Origin: Nitrobacter sp. 62-23
GTDB taxonomy: Bacteria > Pseudomonadota > Alphaproteobacteria > Rhizobiales > Xanthobacteraceae
NCBI RefSeq assembly: GCF_001897285.1
Contig: NZ_MKSM01000108.1
Coordinates: 13,568-53,070 of the forward strand
Reading direction: 5' to 3'
DNA: 39,503 bases
Part shown: positions 7,011-15,794 of the stretch, one piece after another
Layout: each line of letters starts with the position of its first letter
Position numbering within the stretch: the stretch's first letter is position 1
The notes under the pieces: generated by a model
Told to the model about the DNA's origin: nothing
Database searches by the model: none
The model's input: only the letters and a program-made list of their open reading frames with translations
Program-made: the position numbers and the translations under genes

Positions 7011-10000
7011 TCAGAACTTCACCGCGAGGTTCGCCTTGAAGCCTTGATCGTCCGCGCCGGAGGCGAACTGGCCCTCATAGGCGAGGCCGAACGTGGCGTT
7101 CGGAGAAACATTGAAATCGAGTCCAGCCTCGAGAACGGCGCTGTCTCTTGCAATCGGAACGCCGGCGACGGTGAACGCGTTCGATCCTGCGAAAGCCTGC
7201 GTGACCGTCGGGATCGTATCGCCGAAGGCATGCCGCCAGCCAAGCATGCCGCGCAGCGTGGTCAGCGTATTCCAGAACGGAAGATCGGTCTCCGCGCGCA
7301 AGCCTGCCGTCGTGAAGGTGACGCCGGTGGTATCGCTCCGGCCGGTGAGAGCCGCCGTGCCTCCCCGTTCGGCGTAATCGCCGGTGTGCAGGTTGACATA
7401 GGCCAGATTGGCGAACGGTTCGAACCGGGCCCCGGCCGCGGCCATGCCGTAACCGAGTTCGCCAAAGACCTGCGTGGTGCCGGCGTTGTAGCGGGCGCTG
7501 AGGTTGTCGCTGAATCCGGGAATGGCGACGGCGCGTCGGGTGTCGAGTTCGTGCCATGTGTAGGCGAGACCGGAGCGGAACGAGAAACTGCCCCAGTGCG
7601 TGCTGCCATAGGCGCCGAAATGATAGTTGTCGCTGTCGCCCGACGAGAAGCGATCCGATGCATTGAAGCGGGAGTGGCTGTAGCCGGTCATGAGGCCGAT
7701 ACGCCAGTCGCCGACGAAACCGTCGGTCCCGATCAACAGGCCGCCGGTCGAACGCTTGAGGGCCGCCGCGTTACCATCGCTATCGGTCGAGCCCCATGAG
7801 CCGAAGCCGTAGCTCCAGAACACCGGCCCGGCGTGATCCGGGGAAACGGCCATCGGCGTATCGATGGATGCATAGGCCAGCGCCGGCGCATGCGAGGCGC
7901 CGGGCGCGGCGAAGGCTGCGCGGATTCGGTCGTTGATGGCGTTGCGCACAAAGCGGCTGTCCTCGATCAGCGCCGTCTTGGCCGAGGCATGGATTTCGCC
8001 GGAGAGCGCATCGAAGCTCGCGCGCACGCTGTTCGGGTCGCCGTTCAGCGCGATCGTGCGCCAGAGAATGTTGCCGCTGCCGAGCGTATCGATGGCGGCG
8101 CCGGTGGCGCGCTGGTTGCGGGTCTGCCCGACGTTGCCGAAGGAGAGGTCGTTGCGGATCAGTTGCAGCGTGACGTCGTTGCCGACGCCGCCGTCATAGG
8201 CCACGCGCGTATCGAGAAAGAGCAGGTTCTTTGTGACCGGGTTGAAGGTACCGGTCACAGTGCCGGCGCTCCGCTTGTCGATGATGGTGAAGGGCCCGTT
8301 GAAGACGTTCCAGCTTGCCGCGTTGGCGGGAGACAGCACGAGGTCGAGCGTCGCTCCGGTGATATTGACCGCACCCGCGACAACGACCTTGTTCGCACCT
8401 GCCGGGTTGCCTTCGATCCGCAGAGTGCCCTGATTGACGTAGTTGCCGAGGACAGTCTGTGCAGCGCCCGGCGCATGAATGCCGCCCGCGGCAATTGTGA
8501 CGGCCCTGCCCGCCAGGCCGAGATTGCCGGTGCCGCCGAGCGTCCCGCCCGCATCGACATTGATGACGCCGCCGAGCGCGTTGTTCACCAGCAGCGTGCC
8601 GCCCAACACCTTCGTCGTGCCCCAGAAGTCGGACGAGTCGCCCGTCAGCGTGGTCGTGCCGGCATAGTGATTCAGTGTTGACGTGTTATACCCGAGGGTC
8701 ACGAGAGCCGGCGTGAAAGTGATGACGCCGGTATGGTTGAAGTTGAGCGTGCCGGTGCCGTCGCTGAACCGGAGTTTTTCCGCCTCCAGCGTGCCGGGAG
8801 CGGCCGCGGGAGACCCCGGAGCCGCGCCGATATTGACGGTGCCGACGGCAAACGCCTCCTGTGTCAGCTTGACATACCGCGCGATAACCTTGCCGCCATC
8901 CGCGACGGTCAGCGTTCCGGTTCCGAAGAGGCCGAGCTCGATATTTCCGGACACCTTCCAGACGGAACCGGTGCCGGTGACCATTGCGGAGCCGCCCGGA
9001 TTACCGAATCCGACCACGGCGTTGCTGCTTGAGACGTAGCCGCCGGCCTCGACAAGCAACGTGCCTTGACCCGCCATCCCGACAAGGAGCCGGTCCGTGT
9101 TCCATGTCGAACCGACGCCGGAAACCGTCACGTGGCCGTTGCTCGTGTCGTGATAAGCGATGATGCTGTCGCCGCCATTGGAGACGACCTTGCCGCCGTC
9201 CTCGATCGTCAGCGTGCCGGTGCCGTACTCACCGACAATCAATTCGCCGGGCGTCCAGGTCGAACCCACGCCGATGACCGTCGCGAAACCGTTCGTGCCG
9301 ATCGCACCGCCGATCACGCCGCTCGAGCCGCCGAGCTTGCCGCCCTGGGCAATCTCCAGCGTGCCGCCATCGACCGTGGTCACGCCCTTGAAGGCGGACG
9401 AATCGCCGGTCAGCGTCGTGGTGCCGGCGTAATGGTTGAGGGCGTGCGTGCCGTTGCCGGTGCTGGACAGGGCCGCCGCCAAGGTGATGGCGCCGGTATG
9501 GTTGAAGTTGAGCGTGCCGGTGCCATCGAAGAAATTAATGCTCGCCGCGTCCAGCGTGCCGGCGGCGGCCGCTGCCGCGCCCGCCGCCGCGCCGATATTG
9601 ATGGTGCCGCTGCTGCCGGCATACGCCGCCAGATCGACGCCGAGCGCACTGACCTTGCCGCCATCCGCGATGGTCAATGTGCCGGCGCCCAACCAGCCGA
9701 CGTAAAGACCTTCGGAATTTTTCCAGGTGGAATCCGACCCTGAAACCGTGACGGTGCCGGTCGCCGCCGCATTGATTCCGATTAACCCCGCCGTGTTCGA
9801 AACCTTGCCGCCAGCCGCGATGTCCAGCGTGCCGGTGCCGTAGACGCCGATCTGGAGCTGCTCCGAATTGGTCCAGGTGGACCCCGCGCCCGAAACCGTG
9901 GCGGTGCCATTGCTTAAAGCGTCGTGGCCGACAAAGCCGATCGCGTTCGAAACCTTCGCGCCGTCCAGGATATTCAACGTGCCGGTGCCGCCATAGCCGA

Positions 10001-10424
10001 GAACGAGATTGTTGACGGAAGGGCTGGGGGTCGCCCCGCCGATGATCCATGCGGAACCGTTGCCGGTGACCGTCACGGTGCCGTTTCCGGTGGACGCCGA
10101 GCCGACAATTCCGGCTCCGTAGATACCGTTCGTCGTGTTGGAGACCGTGCCGCCGGACGCGATCGTCAGCGTCGCGGTGCCGGTGTCGCCGACCACGAGG
10201 TCGCCGGGGATCGTCCAGGTCGGCAGCGGCGGCGCGGGAATGGCGGGATTCAGATCGCCGCTGCCGGTGACCGTTTGCGCGTTTGCCGGGCCGAGGCCAA
10301 GTTCAAGGCCAAGTTCAAGGCCAAGTCCCGCGCAGAACAAGGTGGCGAGCGCCGTGGAGGCGCACAGGGACCCGCGATGTCGGGCCGCCCGCCCGTTCCC
10401 CGCTGTTGCAGTCAGATGCTCCAT
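7011..10424 (-). CDS. Large autotransporter (type Va), repeat passenger plus beta-barrel
   Basis: A 1137-residue surface protein. An N-terminal Sec signal (about residues 1-50) ends in ANAQ. The passenger (about 55-830) is built of short glycine-rich repeats of the form GTGTLTIADGGKVS ... GTVTVSGxGSTW ... LxVG, predicting a long beta-helix, with two larger modules each ending GTGTLNFNHTG ... LNHYAGTTTLTGDSS. A linker helix region (SFDALSGEIHASAKTAL, then DRIRAAF) precedes the C-terminal barrel (about 870-1137), which ends in NLAVKF with the expected terminal aromatic residue. Length is normal for adhesin-like autotransporters; no protease catalytic triad was seen. A purine-rich stretch lies before the ATG. 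It is divergent from the regulator at 10592, a likely controller. Confidence 0.92.
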   Translation of the reverse strand: MEHLTATAGNGRAARHRGSLCASTALATLFCAGLGLELGLELGLGPANAQTVTGSGDLNPAIPAPPLPTWTIPGDLVVGDTGTATLTIASGGTVSNTTNGIYGAGIVGSASTGNGTVTVTGNGSAWIIGGATPSPSVNNLVLGYGGTGTLNILDGAKVSNAIGFVGHDALSNGTATVSGAGSTWTNSEQLQIGVYGTGTLDIAAGGKVSNTAGLIGINAAATGTVTVSGSDSTWKNSEGLYVGWLGAGTLTIADGGKVSALGVDLAAYAGSSGTINIGAAAGAAAAAAGTLDAASINFFDGTGTLNFNHTGAITLAAALSSTGNGTHALNHYAGTTTLTGDSSAFKGVTTVDGGTLEIAQGGKLGGSSGVIGGAIGTNGFATVIGVGSTWTPGELIVGEYGTGTLTIEDGGKVVSNGGDSIIAYHDTSNGHVTVSGVGSTWNTDRLLVGMAGQGTLLVEAGGYVSSSNAVVGFGNPGGSAMVTGTGSVWKVSGNIELGLFGTGTLTVADGGKVIARYVKLTQEAFAVGTVNIGAAPGSPAAAPGTLEAEKLRFSDGTGTLNFNHTGVITFTPALVTLGYNTSTLNHYAGTTTLTGDSSDFWGTTKVLGGTLLVNNALGGVINVDAGGTLGGTGNLGLAGRAVTIAAGGIHAPGAAQTVLGNYVNQGTLRIEGNPAGANKVVVAGAVNITGATLDLVLSPANAASWNVFNGPFTIIDKRSAGTVTGTFNPVTKNLLFLDTRVAYDGGVGNDVTLQLIRNDLSFGNVGQTRNQRATGAAIDTLGSGNILWRTIALNGDPNSVRASFDALSGEIHASAKTALIEDSRFVRNAINDRIRAAFAAPGASHAPALAYASIDTPMAVSPDHAGPVFWSYGFGSWGSTDSDGNAAALKRSTGGLLIGTDGFVGDWRIGLMTGYSHSRFNASDRFSSGDSDNYHFGAYGSTHWGSFSFRSGLAYTWHELDTRRAVAIPGFSDNLSARYNAGTTQVFGELGYGMAAAGARFEPFANLAYVNLHTGDYAERGGTAALTGRSDTTGVTFTTAGLRAETDLPFWNTLTTLRGMLGWRHAFGDTIPTVTQAFAGSNAFTVAGVPIARDSAVLEAGLDFNVSPNATFGLAYEGQFASGADDQGFKANLAVKF
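10294..10329 (-). repeat. 12-bp tandem repeat inside the autotransporter signal peptide
   Basis: Three tandem units of AGGCCAAGTTCA (plus strand; the third ends differently) at 10294-10305, 10306-10317 and 10318-10329. On the coding strand they encode the alternating LGLELGLELGLG stretch of the signal-peptide hydrophobic core. Because 12 bp is four codons, copy-number change would keep frame but alter the length and hydrophobicity of the core. Confidence 0.85.
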
Positions 10425-10591
10425 CCGCCCCCACCTTCCCCGCCTGGCTCACGGCACCGCTAGCAGAAGATTGTTGCGCCAGTATTTGATGCCGGCTTTG
10501 ATCGAACTTCGGGCCTTTCGCTCCGCCGCGCGATCGGAGATGATCGTGCGGCGGGCGGTCTTGCGATCACCTTGGCGAGAGGAGCCGCGCC
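10425..10591. promoter_or_regulatory. Divergent promoter region with a dyad
   Basis: The 167 bp between the two divergent starts must hold promoters for both the autotransporter and the regulator. An imperfect dyad at 10528-10549, GCGCGATC-ggagat-GATCGTGC (one mismatch between 8-bp arms), is a candidate operator. No strong sigma-70 -35/-10 pair is evident for either gene. Confidence 0.4.
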
Positions 10592-12187
10592 GTGCGGGGA
10601 ATGCGTTTCAACGATCTGGTGTTCGACGACGAGATGTTGTCGGTCAGGCGCGACGACGGGGCCGAACAGCGTCTGACGCGGCAGGAACGCGCGCTGCTGC
10701 TGCATTTCACCAACAATGCCGGAAAGCTTTTGACGCGACCCCGGCTGGTCGAACTGATGGCGCGCGACGCCAGCGAGACGAATGAGCGGAATATCGATTT
10801 TATCGTCAATCGCCTGCGCAAGTCGCTGGGCGACAGCGCGCGTCAGCCGCGATTCATCGCGACCCAATACGGCGAAGGCTATGTATGGATCGCGCAGCTT
10901 GCCGCACCCGCGCCCGACTCGGCGTTCCTTCTCATTGGTCCGGTCTACGGGTTGCGGGAGCAGACCGACCGCGCGCAAACGGTTCTCGCCAAGCTGACCG
11001 TGAAGCTCGACTCGCAGATCGGAACGGGTCGCAAGGTGAGTTGCGCGCCGGACTGGCGCCCCGGCATGCCGATGCCTCACGATGTGATCTATAGCCTTGA
11101 TGCAAGCTTTCGCGCCGAGGCGGAAACACTGCACGCCGCATTCGTGCTGCGTCACGCACGGTCGCGGCATGTGATCGGCGCGTTTCGTGCCCGATTTGAA
11201 AACAGCAACACAGCCGGCGCGATCGATGCCCTCGCAGCCGAGGTGAAGTCGGCCATCTGGACGCACCTCGCAGTCCCGGCTAACGCGGTCGCTGCCTCAA
11301 GTGACGCGCCGCTCGAAGTGCGTTTGTACGACGCGGCCGATATCCTTTCGCGCACTCCGGCGATCTGGCGCGAGAACGAGGGGCAACTTGAGCGCGCGCG
11401 GGCCGCGCGTCCCGACGATCCGACGTTGGCGATCATGTGGGGGCTGAACCTTTACGCCCGCCTGCTCAGTCAGGCGCTCGATGCGGACGAGATGATGTCG
11501 GCCGCCGCATGGTCGGCGATCGAGGACGAGATGGAAGCTCTCGCCTTCGCCAATCTTCCGAAGGTCCAGGACAATCCGCTTCTCGTGCTGGCTGTGGCGA
11601 AGCTCCTGTTCTTCATCGACCGCGGGCATTCGGATCTGGCGGCGCAACTGGCCGACGAGGCATTTGCGAATAGCACGGCCTTTGCCGCCTCATTTGCCCT
11701 GCAAGGACAGATTCGCATGTGCCGCGGCAACATTGCCGAGGCGATCGCCTTCTACGACGACGGAATGGAGATGTCGGAGCCTGGCTCCGCGTTTCATCGT
11801 TATTTGCTGGTGCTCAAATGCACCGCCTTGCTGGCGGCGAACCAGCGGCCGGCCCTGGAGCGGGCCTGCGCCGAGCTCTACGCCATCAAACCGGCGACCC
11901 GTCAGGAACTCGGCGTTCTCATGGCCGATCCAAAAGCCCGCAAGCTGCCGCCGGATATCGAAGCAGTCCTGCCGATGCTCACCGAAGCTCGCGCGCGCAA
12001 GCTCGTGACATATTTCTACAATGTCTTCGCGCGCCGCTTCCACAGCCGCGACCATCGCCGCAACGTCATGCATGGACTGGTGAGCCACATGGTCCGTCAC
12101 TTCGGACGAAAAGTCGTACCCGAACCCGTCTCCCGAACGTTCGGCTGGCGTGGAGGCCGACATTCCAGGGCGGACGATTATCGATAG
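10592..12187 (+). CDS. OmpR-type winged-helix transcriptional regulator with TPR-like C-terminal domain
   Basis: A 531-residue one-component regulator. The N-terminus (about residues 1-98) is a winged-helix Trans_reg_C domain: LTRQERALLLHF, LLTRPRLVELM, ERNIDFIVNRLRKSLGD, and the wing IATQYGEGYVWI. There is no receiver domain with a phospho-acceptor aspartate. The long remainder is alpha-helical with alanine-rich repeats suggesting TPR-like packing (for example ALERACAELYAIKP), the architecture of HilA and related regulators. GTG 10592 is preferred to ATG 10601 because GAGAGGAG at 10577-10584 lies 7 bp before it. The divergent position next to the autotransporter suggests it controls that gene and possibly itself. 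The signal sensed is unknown. Confidence 0.82.
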   Translation: MRGMRFNDLVFDDEMLSVRRDDGAEQRLTRQERALLLHFTNNAGKLLTRPRLVELMARDASETNERNIDFIVNRLRKSLGDSARQPRFIATQYGEGYVWIAQLAAPAPDSAFLLIGPVYGLREQTDRAQTVLAKLTVKLDSQIGTGRKVSCAPDWRPGMPMPHDVIYSLDASFRAEAETLHAAFVLRHARSRHVIGAFRARFENSNTAGAIDALAAEVKSAIWTHLAVPANAVAASSDAPLEVRLYDAADILSRTPAIWRENEGQLERARAARPDDPTLAIMWGLNLYARLLSQALDADEMMSAAAWSAIEDEMEALAFANLPKVQDNPLLVLAVAKLLFFIDRGHSDLAAQLADEAFANSTAFAASFALQGQIRMCRGNIAEAIAFYDDGMEMSEPGSAFHRYLLVLKCTALLAANQRPALERACAELYAIKPATRQELGVLMADPKARKLPPDIEAVLPMLTEARARKLVTYFYNVFARRFHSRDHRRNVMHGLVSHMVRHFGRKVVPEPVSRTFGWRGGRHSRADDYR

Positions 12188-12262
12188 AATTCAGGCGACG
12201 GCGACATCACGTTCGTTCGATGGCGATCGCGTGGCCCGTTCGCTGTAGCGTTTTCCTCGCGC

Positions 12263-12306
12263 TGGAGCCTTTCCGCTTCTGATGGAATCAGAAGCGAAAA
12301 AGGTTT
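12263..12306 (+). repeat. Dispersed intergenic repeat, partial copy B
   Basis: GGAGCCTTTCCGCTTCTGAT-GGA-ATCAGAAGCG: the first half of the repeat family seen at 6226 and 27626, with a perfect 10-bp stem and 3-nt loop. It lies between two convergent genes (stops at 12187 and 12317). The hairpin is not followed by a T-run on either strand, so it is not called an intrinsic terminator. Confidence 0.75.
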
Positions 12307-12316
12307 TGGGGAAGAG

Positions 12317-13525
12317 TTACTCCGGATAAGTCTCGTCGCCTTCCGGTGCCGGCTTCTCAAAAAGAATAAACATCAGAAAATCTCCAGGCTGGGCCATCGC
12401 GTCGCTACGCTGGCCGGCAACCTCGCCGGCCACGTTGCTCCTGTACTCAATGACCACGTCGCCAAAGCTGTTGCGCTGGACAGCCACCTTCTGTCCAACT
12501 TCGACCTTGTCGTTGAGCTTGACCAGATGCTCGATGAACCCGCCCTGGGTGGCGGCGATCGCAGCCGCGCTATGGCCGATAAAGACATTCATGTCCTTTC
12601 CGGTGCGTCCCATCGGGCCTGCCACGATGCCGTGATGCTTGAGGACGTTCATCGTGCCCTCGACGAATTGCGCGATCATCTTAAGGTCCAGGACGCGCGC
12701 GGCGCCGACTTCTGGACAAATGGACGGAATGCCCGCAGCGAGAAGCGAGTTGTGCAGGGTTGTGGGGTAGGCATGTTTCGGCATGTCGAGGATCTGGCTG
12801 ACGGGATAGAGATCAGCCATTGCCTTGACCTCGGGCACATCCATGCTGGCGATATTGAACGCGCTGACTTCGAAGCCCGTTGTTCCAGTATGGAAGTCGA
12901 TCGCGGCGTCGGCGTTCGGCCGGAGCAGGCGGTTGAACAGGAGCGCGGCGTGCCGGCTGGGCGCGGTGCCGTTCTCGTTCCCGGGCCAGACCCTGTTCAT
13001 ATCGATCAGGTCAATGCTCCTGCTCGAATTGGGCCATTTGCGCTGCATGCTTTCCATGGCCGGGCGAGATATGTCGGTGACCGCCATTACCGTGCCTGAC
13101 ATCTGCGTCGGATCGAGCTGGTTCATCACGGTCAGAACCGTATGCACCGAACTCATCTCATCGCCATGCACGCCACTGGTCAGGACGACGCGCTTGCCCG
13201 GCTTCGCGCCTCTGGCGACCGTCACCGACACGTACCAGTGCGGTCCGGTGTGCATTTGCACGCCCTGAAAATACAAGAAGTGCTTCTGCCCGGGCGTCAG
13301 ATCATTGACGTCGAGAGCACTGACGACTTTCTTCCCTTGGATGATCTCTCCGGTATAGACCGTTCCCTGAGGCTTCCCGGTCGTGGCGTCGGCAGAGGGA
13401 GTAGCGGAGGCCTGCGCGGCCGCCGGACCGGCATTGGTCGCAAGCGCGGTCGCCGCGCCCACCGTCGCGATGGATGCCATGATCAGATCACGGCGAGCGA
13501 TGCCCTTTTCAGGTTTGTCCGACAT
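12317..13525 (-). CDS. Tat-exported succinylglutamate desuccinylase/aspartoacylase-family metallohydrolase
   Basis: 402 residues. A twin-arginine leader (RRDLIMASIATVG, RR at 11-12, ending near AAAQA) targets the folded protein to the periplasm. The catalytic domain has the zinc-binding GVHGDE motif (H120, E123) and a second zinc histidine in DFHTG (H212). DMNRVWPG (about 176-183) matches the substrate-binding N-R segment of M14-type AstE/ASPA enzymes. A C-terminal beta domain (about 300-390) follows. Family members hydrolyse amide bonds of N-acylated amino acids or act as carboxypeptidases; the substrate here is unknown. Export is unusual because AstE and aspartoacylase proper are cytoplasmic. 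It is a single gene, convergent with the regulator and separated by 148 bp from the next gene. Confidence 0.85.
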   Translation of the reverse strand: MSDKPEKGIARRDLIMASIATVGAATALATNAGPAAAQASATPSADATTGKPQGTVYTGEIIQGKKVVSALDVNDLTPGQKHFLYFQGVQMHTGPHWYVSVTVARGAKPGKRVVLTSGVHGDEMSSVHTVLTVMNQLDPTQMSGTVMAVTDISRPAMESMQRKWPNSSRSIDLIDMNRVWPGNENGTAPSRHAALLFNRLLRPNADAAIDFHTGTTGFEVSAFNIASMDVPEVKAMADLYPVSQILDMPKHAYPTTLHNSLLAAGIPSICPEVGAARVLDLKMIAQFVEGTMNVLKHHGIVAGPMGRTGKDMNVFIGHSAAAIAATQGGFIEHLVKLNDKVEVGQKVAVQRNSFGDVVIEYRSNVAGEVAGQRSDAMAQPGDFLMFILFEKPAPEGDETYPE

Positions 13526-13673
13526 GGCGGGAGCCTTTCTTGCTTATTGTAGAGGGGATGTCCGTAGCGGCGTCACGCACATCGATGGCAAAGTCGCCCC
13601 CGACTTTGAAACTACGAAGATGTTTCTGAACCGGCGCTGGGGTTGTTCGCCTGTGTCATGTGCCGGCAGATAA

Positions 13674-15698
13674 TCAGCTTTTTGCTTGCTGTTCGCGTTC
13701 GCGCAGGTAATCGTCGGTGGTGCGTGGCGCCGGGCGCTCTGAAACATCGGCAAACGGGCTGAAGCCGTCCTCGCTCATGGTGATAACCCGACAGTCGGCG
13801 CACATGCGGATGGCAGCGACGCGTTTGTCGGCGTTGGGATACATCCAGTGCCGGCCCTCCAGCTTCGCCGCGACCCGGTCGATGGTGCTTTTGACGCCGA
13901 AGGGCTTCTGGCAGCGAACGCAGAGCGCCGGCTCTTCCTCCTTGAGCATACGTGTGGGCGCCGTGGCGGCGCGGAAATCGATTTGCGGCACCAGCTTGAT
14001 GACCTTTTCCGGGCACGTCGCCTGACACAGGCCGCATTGCACGCAGGCATCCTCGGCGAATCGAAGCAGCGGCCGTTCCGGATCATCGCGCAGCGCACCG
14101 GTGGGGCAGACGGAAACACAGGACAGACAGAGCGTGCATCCGTCGATATTGACCTCAAGGGTGCCGAACGGCGTGCCATCGGGCAGCGCGATCACATCGA
14201 CCGGTGCCGGCGCCACCCGATGCAACTCCTGCAATGCGAAACGCAGGACATCGCGTGTCCTGCCCACCGTCCTGAAGCTCGCCGGATGCTGGACGGCAGC
14301 GGTCGGTGTGATGCCGTACAACGCTGCGCCGAGCGCATCCGGGTCGTCGGTTTCGATCGTGGAAACGCGAGCCCCGTGGAGCCCGAGCCCTGCGAGAATC
14401 GTCTCGGCCAGCGCCATCGTTTTGCTTAGTCCGACGGTGGCGTGGCGGGGCTTTGCCCGCAACAAGACGCGCAAGCCGGCCGCGCCATAGGCGAAGGCCG
14501 CCACGATCGCTTCCAGTCCAACCTGCGTCACCTCATTGACGCCGAGCGGCAGCACATTGGCGGGAAGGCCCTCGCCGTGACGCGCGAGCGCCTCGATCAA
14601 CGGCGCTCCATGCTCGTCGTCGTGCAGCAATACGATGGCATCGGCGCCGCTGGCTCCATGGTAGGCCATCAGCATCGCGCGCAATTTGTGAAGCAGTACA
14701 TCCGCCGGAGGCAACGTGTAGGACGCGGCCCCGGTCGGACATGCCGCGGCGCATTGGCCGCATCCGGCGCAAACTTCCGCATTGACGGTGACATGGTCGC
14801 CGTCGGGCGTGATCGCGCCGGTGGGACAGAGATCGAGGCATCGCCGGCATCCGACGATATTCGAACGCGAATGGGCGCACAGTTCCGCGGTGAAGTCGAC
14901 GTAGCGCGGCTTGTCGAAGCTGCCGACGAGATCGCGGGCCTTGAGCACGGCGCGCAGCACCGCTGCTGCATCCCGGGGATCGGCCCGCACGTAGCCGTCG
15001 CGCAGGTCGTGCGCCGGAAACAACGGGGTGCCGCCGGTGAGATCAAGGATGAGATCGCAGCGCGAGACCGCACCATCGCGCGGCTGTTCGAATATCAGCT
15101 TGTCGCGTGAAGACGGCCGGGCCAGCGCGTAATCGTCGACCGTCAATTCAAACGCGCCGAGATGGCCCGTCGCCGCGCGGATGGTTCCCTGGGCGATCGG
15201 GAACGTGGCGACGCCGGGCGGCTCCAGCGCTTCCGGCTGGCTGAGAAGGACAGTCACGTCGAGTTGATCAGCCAGCAGGTTTCCGGCCTCGATCGCGCGT
15301 TCGTCCCGGCCATAAATCAGGATGATTCCTTCGCTCGACAGGCTGACCAGTGGAAAGTCCGGCGAAGGCTCAGCCGCAACCGCGAGCAGCGCGGCCATCT
15401 TTGGACCCGCCATCGCCCCCTGCGCGGACCAGCCCGCGGTTTCGCGCACGTTGACGAAACCGATCGGAATGTCGCGCTCGCCGGCCAGTTCCGAAAACAG
15501 CGGCGCCTCCTGGGTACAGCCCACAGTCAGTGCGGCGCCGTCCTGGAGCGCATCGCGGAATCGCTCCACCTCCGTGCGGCACAGATGACGAAAGGTGGAA
15601 ACCTCGGCGTCGGGGCGCGCCTTTCGGACGGCGGCCGGATCCAGGCGCATCGTGTCCTCGCACGAGCATATCAGGATTTTCCGGGGCCGATCCGCCAT
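13674..15698 (-). CDS. FDH-linked polyferredoxin (four 4Fe-4S motifs, HdrA-like N-terminus)
   Basis: 674 residues, no signal peptide, so cytoplasmic. The N-terminus has CSCEDTM (C11, C13) and VGCTQEAPLF (C61), resembling the start of HdrA-type proteins. Four 4Fe-4S sites are visible: C274/C284/C287/C291, C310/C313/C316/C320, C521/C524/C527/C531 and C552/C555/C558/C562, in two pairs separated by about 200 residues that include an MvhD-like segment (VLPLGVNEVTQVG). Two further CxxC pairs (593/596 and 633/636) may bind zinc or iron. It is known as a conserved neighbour of periplasmic FDH genes in alphaproteobacteria, with no proven function. It lies divergent, 96 bp from the accessory operon. 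A role moving electrons during FDH maturation is inference. Confidence 0.85.
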   Translation of the reverse strand: MADRPRKILICSCEDTMRLDPAAVRKARPDAEVSTFRHLCRTEVERFRDALQDGAALTVGCTQEAPLFSELAGERDIPIGFVNVRETAGWSAQGAMAGPKMAALLAVAAEPSPDFPLVSLSSEGIILIYGRDERAIEAGNLLADQLDVTVLLSQPEALEPPGVATFPIAQGTIRAATGHLGAFELTVDDYALARPSSRDKLIFEQPRDGAVSRCDLILDLTGGTPLFPAHDLRDGYVRADPRDAAAVLRAVLKARDLVGSFDKPRYVDFTAELCAHSRSNIVGCRRCLDLCPTGAITPDGDHVTVNAEVCAGCGQCAAACPTGAASYTLPPADVLLHKLRAMLMAYHGASGADAIVLLHDDEHGAPLIEALARHGEGLPANVLPLGVNEVTQVGLEAIVAAFAYGAAGLRVLLRAKPRHATVGLSKTMALAETILAGLGLHGARVSTIETDDPDALGAALYGITPTAAVQHPASFRTVGRTRDVLRFALQELHRVAPAPVDVIALPDGTPFGTLEVNIDGCTLCLSCVSVCPTGALRDDPERPLLRFAEDACVQCGLCQATCPEKVIKLVPQIDFRAATAPTRMLKEEEPALCVRCQKPFGVKSTIDRVAAKLEGRHWMYPNADKRVAAIRMCADCRVITMSEDGFSPFADVSERPAPRTTDDYLREREQQAKS

Positions 15699-15794
15699 TG
15701 CCGCTGCCTGCGCCTGTCGCGTGTCATGAGACTCGCATCGGAAGCTGTGAGCTTATAATTATATGAGAACGAATGAAAGTCGCAGGAGATCGTC
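15699..15794. promoter_or_regulatory. Divergent promoter region of the FDH accessory genes
   Basis: A 96-bp gap between the divergent polyferredoxin and ligase-like genes. A perfect TATAAT at 15754-15759, within an AT-rich patch that contrasts with its surroundings, is a candidate -10 for the plus-strand operon. No good -35 lies 16-18 bp upstream, hinting at activator dependence. No FNR-type TTGAT-N4-ATCAA site was seen. Confidence 0.4.

Noticed and set aside
12273-12296. Hairpin as an intrinsic terminator between convergent genes
   Set aside because: The stem is perfect but no T-run follows it on either strand; it belongs to the dispersed repeat family.
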